A stretch of DNA of 64,000 nt from Setophaga petechia (taxonomy: Eukaryota; Chordata; Aves; Passeriformes; Parulidae). The stretch covers positions 2,657,501-2,721,500 of the forward strand of contig JANCRA010000066.1 in NCBI GenBank assembly GCA_024362935.1, in the 5' to 3' direction. The notes under the pieces are model-generated. The model searched no databases and was not told the origin of the DNA. It was given only the letters and a program-made list of their open reading frames with translations. Both the position numbers and the translations under genes were made by a program. Below are positions 56,381 through 64,000 of this stretch, piece by piece (position 1 is the first letter of the stretch; every line of letters begins with the position of its first letter).

Positions 56381-57469
56381 GATGAATGGAAAGGAGCTGA
56401 GGGAAATGGAGTTTCCTCCCAGCACAAAACTTGCACAAAGTCAGGGAGCAAAGGGTGAGATGCACCAGTGCCCTGCTGGAGCTGTGGTCAGTGTTTGCCA
56501 TGACTGAGGCTGGTCTGGGGCAGAACAAACACAGGAACATCCCCTGAGATGTAGGAAACAGAACTATTTCCAGGAAGGAGCAACTTCAAAGCTTTTTTCC
56601 GCAGTCCCAGAACAGGTTAGGTTAGTCTCTAGGGGATCCCTTAAAATCAAAAGTCAGAGCGTGGTTTGCAAATATCCGTGCAGTGCTGCTGAGCTGTGAG
56701 GCCCTGCAGGGTCTCTGTGATGGGGTTCTGCTGCAGAAAGGGCCACCCCCAAACCAGACTCCCCTGGGGAGCAGGTGTTGCTTGTGGTATGGTGTGAAGA
56801 GCTGTGTGTGATCCACTCTGCAACCTGGATTATATTTGGGTACATCCGTGCATGCCTGTGATCATGCCATGGCTGCACTCAGCTGCATGCGTGGCCAGGG
56901 ATCTGCACACACCCAGGGGACAGCAGAGCCATGCAGGGAGAGGGAGAGGGCTCGTGCCTCACCACACATCCATGGCACACAGCATCTGGGGAGGAGGCAA
57001 ACCCAGCTGGTATCAGTGGGACTTAACACCAGAGCCTATGGAGAAGGGTGGGATACAGCTCTGGGTTTGCCAGGCAGTGACAGGGAGGCACAGGTGATGT
57101 GGATGTGCAGCATGGAGACACAACACTTGGGAAACACGTACTGGAGGCTTTAGGAATGATGCTACTGTCAGAAACAAAGCCCTGGAAAGCTGTGCCCTGG
57201 AGCTGGCTGCTGTGAAGGGCAAAGCCCAGCACAGCTCCGTGCCACGAGCAAACCAGGCAGGCACCAGCACTGGTCACGGGTTTTGGCACTGCTCTTCTGC
57301 CTCAAAGCCTCAGCCAAGGCCACATCCCCATCACTTTGGGCACGTGCAGGTGTGGGACAGGGTGGCTGTGTCACGCAGAGCTTGTGCCCTCACAGGGGAT
57401 GTGAGGGAGGCATGGAGCAGGCAGCAGTGCTGGGAGCTGAGCCAGGCCCCGGAGTCCTGCAGCAGTGCT

Positions 57470-57790
57470 TCATCCATTAGACAGCATTGCCTCAATACAA
57501 CAAGAATAAACAAAGCCACATTCGCCATTAATCACGAATTATTGTTATTGAGCCTCACCTGCTGCTGTTTGCCTGGTCTGATCTGCAGCTTGTTTGCCCA
57601 TAAACATGCTGCAGGAGGGAGACAAGCTACCATTAAAGCCTGACAGCTTTGTTTCCTTGGCTTTTGGGGAACCAAAATTGTCTCTTGTCATCTGAGTAAA
57701 CCAAAAGTCCCCCTCGATCTTCAGCTGCTGCTTTCCTGCTCCCGCAAGCAGCAGGTGATCGGAGCACCTGAGCCAGCCTGCAGACAAGAA
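57470..57790. promoter_or_regulatory. Possible conserved element upstream of TFAP2E exon 4
   Basis: It contains AATAAACAAAGCCAC near 57506 (forkhead/SOX-like), GCCATTAATCACGAATTATTG near 57525, CTGACAGCTTTGTTTCC near 57638 and CACCTGCTGCTG near 57557. The - strand also has an open frame of 80 codons ending near a GTGAG, but no AP-2 homology. More likely regulatory than coding. Confidence 0.38.
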
Positions 57791-57910
57791 GGAAGCATGA
57801 GAGAGGTGCGGGCCGACAGCCCCGCGCCCCGGCGCCGACCCCCTGCGCCTGCCGAGCCCCGAGCTGCTCCCGCAGCCTCCAGCCGAGGGCTCATCCCGGC
57901 TCCGGTGCGG

Positions 57911-58391
57911 AGGAGAGACCCTCGGGGCACAGGAGAGACCTTTGGAGCACAGGAGAGACCCTCGGGGCAGACCAGAGACCCCTCAGGGCACAGGAGAGAC
58001 CCTCGGGGCAGACCAGAGACCCCTCGGGGCACAGGAGAGACCCTTGGAGCACAGGAGAGACCCTCGGGGCAGACCAGAGACCCCTCAGGGCACAGGAGAG
58101 ACCCTCGGGGCACAGGAGAGACCCCTCGGGGCAGACCAGAGACCCTTTGGGGCACAGGAGAGACCCTCAGGGCAGACCACAGACCCCTTGGGGCAGAGCA
58201 GAGACCCCTCAGGGCAGAGTAGAGACCTCTCGGGGCAGAGCAGAGACCCTTGGGGCACAGGACAGACCCCTCAGGGCAGACCAGAGACCCTTCGGGGCAC
58301 AGGAGAGACCCCTCAGGGCACAGGAGAGACCCCTCAGGGCAGACCAGAGACCCCTCGGGACAGACCAGAGACCCCTCGGGGCACAGACAGG
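57911..58391. repeat. Minisatellite, 20/21-bp unit, about 24 copies
   Basis: The core GAGACC recurs at 57915, 57935, 57955, 57975, 57996, 58016, 58037, 58057, 58077 and onward. Units are of two kinds, GGGGCACAGGAGAGACC and GGGGCAGACCAGAGACC, often in alternation. A one-base CCC/CCCC change gives 20 or 21 bp. Long Gly/Arg/Pro-rich frames on both strands are artefacts of the array. Confidence 0.96.
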
Positions 58392-61300
58392 GTCTGCACG
58401 GTGAGGTTGAGGCGCTGAACAGCCCCGATGTGAGCGGGGATTGCAGCACCCGAGAGAAGGAACAGCCAGACACAACGAGGACCTGAGCCTGTGCGGGATG
58501 GGAATGTCACATCGTGTCACTGCACACACATCCCCACTGTGGGATCAGCCATAGGAGACACCCGTTTTTGGCATCACCTTTCCCACAGTGACCCTGCTCT
58601 CCCTCCCTCGTCCCCCTGGCAGGAGCTTGGGCAGGGTCGGGTCCCACTCCTGCCCATGGAAACCCACAAACACATCCGAGATGCTCGTGCACACATGACA
58701 CACCAACACGCTGCAAAGGCTGATGAGGAAGGGTTGGATGCTGCTGCCCAAACAGCCACAGCTCCAGCCCTGCCTGGTGAGCGGGATGGGGCACCCCTGG
58801 GTCACCCCAGCCCACCCCAGGGAGCTATAAATTGCAGGGCACAAGAGGGAGTTTGGGTTGATTCAGCCAAAGAATGGGGAAGAAGGAGACCACAGGCCTT
58901 TAAAAACTGCTCAGAGCACTCCTGGGGAATGCAAGGTCCTCTTTGTTATCTGTTCTTATTATTTATCAATTATTATTTATTGATTGTTGATTGTTTCACC
59001 CTGTCCTCATCCTTTTCTTAGACTGCCTGGCATTTCTGAGAGAGTTTTTCCCATGGAAGCGTTTTTTATTCAGATTAATCCTGCTACTTCTAAATCAGCA
59101 AATTCAGGTGAGCTTGGCTGCAGATTTCAAAAACTGAAGCCCCTGTGAAGCATTTTGACCTGTCCTGGGAATGCTGCAGGTGGGCTGGACACAGGTAAGC
59201 ACGGGTCAGAGGGGTCAGATCTGAAAGGGAAAACAGATTTTTGGAATAAGGTTATGCTGGCAGACCTCAAAGAGCTTCACACATTGCTGATCCTCAGCCC
59301 AGTGCTGGTACAGCTCCAGCCACCAAAGCCATGAACTCACTCCTGACTCAAGGCAGCTCCTTAGTGCAGCTGGGGAAGATTGAGGCACAGAGCAAGTTAA
59401 ATGATTTACCAGAGCTCAGGTACATGGGCATGATGTGTGTGTGTGCAATTCCAGTCTGTGGGAATGCCTTTCTAAGCAATCCAGGTTCAGCTGTTGCCCA
59501 AGTGTTGGGAAGTGCTGTGCTGCAGGCAGGTTACGTACAGCCTCTGTTTTCATACCTCTGGATTTTCTGTAGGAAGCTGTGAAATCGAGCTGTTTGTCAC
59601 CCCATCATCTTGGCTTCTGGTGCTGTGGTGATTTGGAGAAGGGCAGCATGGCAGTAGCAGGCACACAGCAGAATCTTGCTGAGTGTGGGGAGGGAAATGA
59701 TCCTCATTTCTTCTGTACACCTCACAGGGACCATTTCCATCAGACTCAGCCTCTCGCTGCAGCCTGGCACCTCACAGGGCAGGTGCCACTTGCAATCTGT
59801 TCTATTCCAGGTGTGTGTGAGCAGCACTGGAGAGACACAAACTCCATGGGAATCGCTTGCCCCCGTGCTTGGAGCAGGTACCTGTGACTTCATCTTCCCT
59901 GTGAACCTCAAGGTTTGTGATCTCCCATCAGAGGAGCCTTTTGAGTCAGTTCTGGTTTGTTTTTAAAACATCCCCTGGTGTAACTGTCAGATGATGAACC
60001 CCCACAACTGCATTTGCTGTGGCTCAAAAAGCCCCGATGCAGAGTGATTTCAAACAAGTCCTGGTGTCCAAAAACACCAAGAGTTTCATCCCTTGACTTC
60101 CCTGAGCTGGAGAACACCCTGCCTGCCTGGGGTTATCTCTTTGTATCTGGCACAGCCAGAATGAAATTGTGTTATGACACAGGACAAGTCACCATCCCAG
60201 TTTGGGCTTGACTGTCTCCAGCAACAAATTGCAGATAATAACATAATAATGACTACCTGGGAGGGATGTTATGATACCCAATTAAAACTTTCCAAATAAT
60301 TTCTGGTGGGAGATTTCTCCAGGTGAGAAGTCCTTGGGTGTTGAATGCACCAGGAGGAGTTGGTCCAGCCCCTGAGCACGGGATGTGATGATGCCCCTTG
60401 GAGCAGACAGGCAATGGAAAGACAATTCCATGAACAACAGGAGTCCCACACCTCCAGCGATGCTGCAGCCCATGGGATGGGATGTCACAGCTTTGTGTCC
60501 CTGAGGGGTTTTCAGGTGACAGCCGGGAGACAGAAAAAAACACGGCTGAATGCATGGCTCAGCTGTGAATCCAGCAAATGGAATAAGGAGCCTCATGCCT
60601 TCAAAGGGCCCCAAAAGAAAGCACAAACTTTCTGCCACTTCTGGCTTGCAGAGGTTGATCCTTTGGCTTTTACGTTTAAGAGGTAAAAGGAAGGAGCAAA
60701 ACAAATCCATTCTTCAAATGCTTTTACCTAGAAAACCTTGGAGAATTTCCTGCTTTTGCCCAGTGAAATCCAGCACGACCCGACCCGCAGCCTTGCACCT
60801 CCTCTTCCTCATCCTCTGTCTTCTGCACGGTCCGGGCTGAGGATGCTCCAACCCTCAGCTCCTGCATTCCTTCTCCTTCCTCATATTTGTTCACCAAATT
60901 TTGTGGGTGAAATTACCATTGTGATTCCTGGAAATGGGCACTTTGAAATGTAAATATTCGGTGAAAAAGGTGCAGCTGCAGCCCGGCTCAGTCTTCGGTG
61001 CCGGGATTGCCGGAGCTGCAGGAGCCGGTGTCCGTGCTCAGGGCTGGCAGCAAACCATCGACTTTTGGGTTTAAGGAAAAAGAAACTTTGCCTACAAAAA
61101 GAGAAAAATACGAAGTAGAGACTCGTTTCCATAGGAGAAATGCGCTGCTTGCTTGCAAAATTATCTGTAAGCAGGAAAAATTGTGGTACTTGGGAATTGA
61201 GTTGCTTATCGTGGTGTTATTTGTTCTGTTCCATTTCCAGCTGGAGCTCGGGGTGCTGTAAGGGGAAAAACAGGTCCAGAGGGAACATGCAAATCGCTGC

Positions 61301-61539
61301 CCGTCTTACAAGTCTGTTTTCTTCTCTCTCCAGATACACTGCAGGTAAATTCTCTTCCTCGGTAAGGCGGAATCCCTGAATATCGGAGCTTTTATTGCGA
61401 CATCCCTTTAAAAGTGGGAGTGTGCTACTGTTGAGGTTGCATTTTAAAGAGGTAGCAGTGAATCGCCTTAGGAGACAACGTGGGACAAAGCAATCGCTCA
61501 TCTTCAGGCACAGCAGCTCTGTCTCCAGCCCCCCACCAA

Positions 61540-61760
61540 AGCCTCTGAGCCCCCCGTCCCTCTCCAGGGCCGTGCCCCGGCCGGCTCGGCTGCCTCGGGC
61601 ATCGCTGCGGGGCAGAGCTGAGCCGTGCCCCGCACACCTGCACCCTCCAAACGTGCCGCAGGTGCCGAGGCTGTGGTTCCACGGCTCTGCAGGTGCAGCG
61701 GTGACAGCCCCGGGTTGTTCCCTGGCCGGGGGTGCCGCTGCTCTGACCCGCTCCGGGTCC
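61540..61760. promoter_or_regulatory. CpG-rich segment upstream of TFAP2E exon 4
   Basis: CpG is dense across about 220 bp (GTGCCCCGGCCGGCTCGG near 61571, CATCGCTGCGGGG near 61599, GACCCGCTCCGGGTCCGGG near 61746). It is flanked by unique AT-rich blocks at 60860-61500 and 61840-62440. It could be an alternative promoter or orphan island; no AP-2 exon was recognised in it. Confidence 0.4.
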
Positions 61761-62039
61761 GGGCTGATGGATGTTTGTGTGTGTGCAGCCCCCGATGAAA
61801 GTGCTGCAGAGAGGGGAGGGATTGCGGTTGTCTTCCGGGAAGAGCTGTCAGCGAGCTCATCTAGCCTTCGTTTGAATGTCTCTGATGTAAATTATAAGAT
61901 GGAGATACATACATAAAAAAATATCTGGATGTGGGTGTGAGCCAGGGCAGCTGCTCCTGCCATCCCTTTAAAAGCCGTTTTTCAGGGAGGAGGTGCTGCA
62001 GAGTTCAGCTGCACCAATTTCCTGGTGTTTCAGCAGAGA

Positions 62040-62440
62040 GGTATTTATTGATGGTCCAGGGAAGGAGGTCAGAGCCATCAGCTGTATTTCAAACGCACAC
62101 TCTGTAATTATCCTCTCTTCCCAGAGGGGATTATACAGGTATTCTCTTTATCTCGAATGCACAACCTGAACCAAGTCCCCCTGTCAAAGAGCCTCTCTAG
62201 GAACCACCATCATCGGCCTTTTCAAATGGAAGGATGGAAAGAATCTTGGTTTTATCTGTGGGTTTTCGAGATCGCTGAGCTCTGATAGGCAAATGAATCT
62301 CAGACCCTCAGAGGAGAGCAGGGATACAGCCTCAATCTATTCCCATGAGAAAGCTGATCAGGAGAGGTCCCATGCCTATGCAAAACTCCCATATTTAACA
62401 TTTTGTTTCCCATGCAAATCCATTCATCAGGTTGGGAAAG
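62040..62440. promoter_or_regulatory. Possible conserved non-coding element
   Basis: The long unique block includes TCTGTAATTATCC near 62100, CTTTATCTCGAATGC near 62146, GGTTTTCGAGATCGCTGAG near 62262 and GATAGGCAAATGAATC near 62284. There is no repeat or coding explanation. Function is inferred from texture. Confidence 0.36.
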
Positions 62441-62989
62441 AAATATGAAGTTGCCATGTGATATTAATTCCATTTTTCATTCTGTACCTCTGTTTGACCC
62501 AGTGAAGTTCCAACCATGAGTCACTGCAGGTGTCTCCTGGGGAGTTTTGGGATGGATCTGCAGAGCAGGAAGGTTCAGACTCCCCCAAATCCATGGGTAC
62601 AATGGCTTGGTCAAGAAGGGTCCCTGCTGAGTACATCATGCTTTGAAAGGAATGGCCAGCTGATACAATATTAAAATTTACTCAGCCCCCTGTGCTCCAG
62701 CAGGACTTGGGAAGGGGACTAGAAAGTGCTTTGCAATTGATAATTCAGCAAATGCATTTTCTGCTTCACCATTTAGGAATGACTCGACCTCAAATATGCT
62801 GCTGTTCAGAATAGTTTGTCAGTTTTTTTGGGAACTGCTCACAATTAATTTGTGGTGAGTTCCCACATGTTTCCTTTCCATGCTTCATTTCATGGAGTGG
62901 ATTCTGCTGTCTGGGGAACCTTGAAGTCACAGTCTGAGCAGTAACTGCAGAAACACTTCACTGGAAGGCACCAAACATCAATGATTAAA

Positions 62990-63340
62990 ATGTCCCGCTA
63001 AATAGTAAAACTCAGGTGTCTGAACCTTTAAAAGGATGAATGAAAATTATTTGGATTCTGCTTTTGAGTGACAAAGTGTTTGGAGATATTTCCTGCGCTG
63101 TTGGTTGGAAGCCGCCCCGATGCAGCGACTTCATTGGAGAAGTCAGTTTAATCTGGTAATTCAAATTATTTCCTTCCCCCTTGATTCTAAATTACTTTTT
63201 CTGAATCTGCACCTATGCCTTTCCATATCTACACTAGAAAATTAACCTTTTCAATTTCAGTTCAATTACTGAATAATTATTTAAAATTCAGTCAAATTCT
63301 GCCCGTTTAGAATTCGTGTTTCACAGCACAAACCAAGCAG
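62990..63340. promoter_or_regulatory. Possible conserved non-coding element
   Basis: The block includes AGTTTAATCTGGTAATTC near 63145, CAATTACTGAATAATTATTT near 63263 and TAGAATTCGTGTTTC near 63308, with TTGGTTGGAAGCCGCCCCG near 63101. ATTA-core density is high near 63263-63290. Texture-based. Confidence 0.34.
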
Positions 63341-64000
63341 GTTTAGAAACGGGAGGCTAGAAAGCCAGAGGATTTAATCCAGAGGAATTGGAAACCCACA
63401 CTGCTCCATGCTGACACCAAGGGAAGTTCCCTGCCCATTGTCACCCCTGGCTGTGCTGCAGTGAGTGCTCCCAGCCCCACACACTCCATAACTCTGCCTG
63501 CAGCATCAACCACCCCAAATTCACTCCTTTAGCAGCACAAACACTTTGACACCCAATCTATGAGATCTTTATGTGTTTAAACAGTTTAATCCATTTCACA
63601 ATAACATGCAGGGCAGATTTTCCCTGTATTCCCTATAGATGCACCTGAATTTGTGTGGCTGGGATCTCCATAATCTAAAAGTGGAGAACAAAGCTGTGAC
63701 ATTGCGGTGAGTGGTGGCCGATCCCATGGAAGCCACTGCCATGTTCCTGTCAATTTGTTAAATCTATTCAGGTTGTTGAAGAGCAGAAGACCATCCAGCA
63801 AAGATCAGACATGAATAATAATGGAAAAAATTCTTCCCTTCATACTGAGCTTGCTGCCAGCCTGCTGTGCTGGCGGGGTTTCAGTCTGGGTCTGACCACA
63901 GCAACATGAATCTCTCGGTTCAGTGGCTCCTGGAGCTGCTGCCTTGTCCAGGGATTGCTCTGGGGACAGGCACTGCTCACCCACTGTCACAGCAAAAAAG

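Larger units (their letters stand above)
55161..64000. other. TFAP2E: Probable TFAP2E intron 3 / 5' region, no exon recognised
   Basis: I searched the - strand for the short exon 3 ending in a DQSVIKK-like sequence and for the large PY-rich exon 2, and found neither. The stretch holds a 20/21-bp minisatellite at 57911-58391 and enhancer-like blocks listed separately. The simplest reading is that it is mostly the intron upstream of exon 4, with the gene start beyond 64000. Confidence 0.5.

Noticed and set aside
57545..57790. Possible TFAP2E upstream exon (80-codon - frame ending near GTGAG)
   Set aside because: No AP-2 activation-domain features (no PY-rich or SLNPLH-type sequence) and the sequence is better explained as an AT-rich regulatory block.
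57721..58473. 250-codon - strand frame with CPEGSL-type repeats
   Set aside because: It is the translation of the 20/21-bp minisatellite; other frames and the opposite strand are equally open.
62040..62090. Possible TFAP2E exon 3 on the - strand (DLLPWTINK-like reading)
   Set aside because: It only loosely resembles the DQSVIKK segment and is not followed by a GT donor.

Overview
This is a vertebrate nuclear genomic window, most likely avian and plausibly a songbird. The evidence is spliced genes with GT-AG introns, a CpG-island promoter, a proteasome gene matching vertebrate PSMB2, relics of CR1 retrotransposons of the type that dominates bird genomes, compact introns and many GC-rich minisatellites. 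There is no bacterial, phage or plasmid content.

Two real protein-coding genes are supported, and they are convergent. PSMB2 (20S proteasome beta-4 subunit) lies on the + strand in six coding exons from 27031 to 36928. It is complete at 201 codons plus stop, with a CpG-island promoter and a poly(A) signal at 37030. TFAP2E (transcription factor AP-2 epsilon) lies on the - strand. Its last four coding exons, 55160 down to 49929, encode the end of the linker region, the basic DNA-binding region and the helix-span-helix dimerisation domain. The exons for its N-terminal transactivation domain were not found and probably lie beyond the right edge. The tail-to-tail PSMB2/TFAP2E order is the one I recall for human 1p34.3.

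Layout: 1-25.4 kb is gene-free and holds patchy AT-rich, low-repeat blocks that look like conserved non-coding (enhancer-like) elements, plus small minisatellites. 25.4-26.9 kb is a CR1 3' end running directly into a 54/74-bp composite minisatellite that abuts the PSMB2 promoter. 26.9-37.06 kb is PSMB2, with several CR1 tails in or near its introns. 37.06-48.66 kb is an intergenic gap with a 114-bp tandem repeat and an (AAT)n tract. 48.66-55.16 kb is the 3' half of TFAP2E, whose introns carry a 46/47-bp minisatellite and a 13-bp polypurine/polypyrimidine minisatellite. 55.16-64 kb is probably TFAP2E intron or upstream sequence, with a 20/21-bp minisatellite and several enhancer-like blocks.

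No novel multi-gene system is visible. The features most worth following up are the minisatellite that appears to have grown out of a CR1 tail next to a housekeeping promoter, the very long polypyrimidine tract in the TFAP2E pre-mRNA, and the cluster of putative regulatory elements in the 25-kb gene-free flank.
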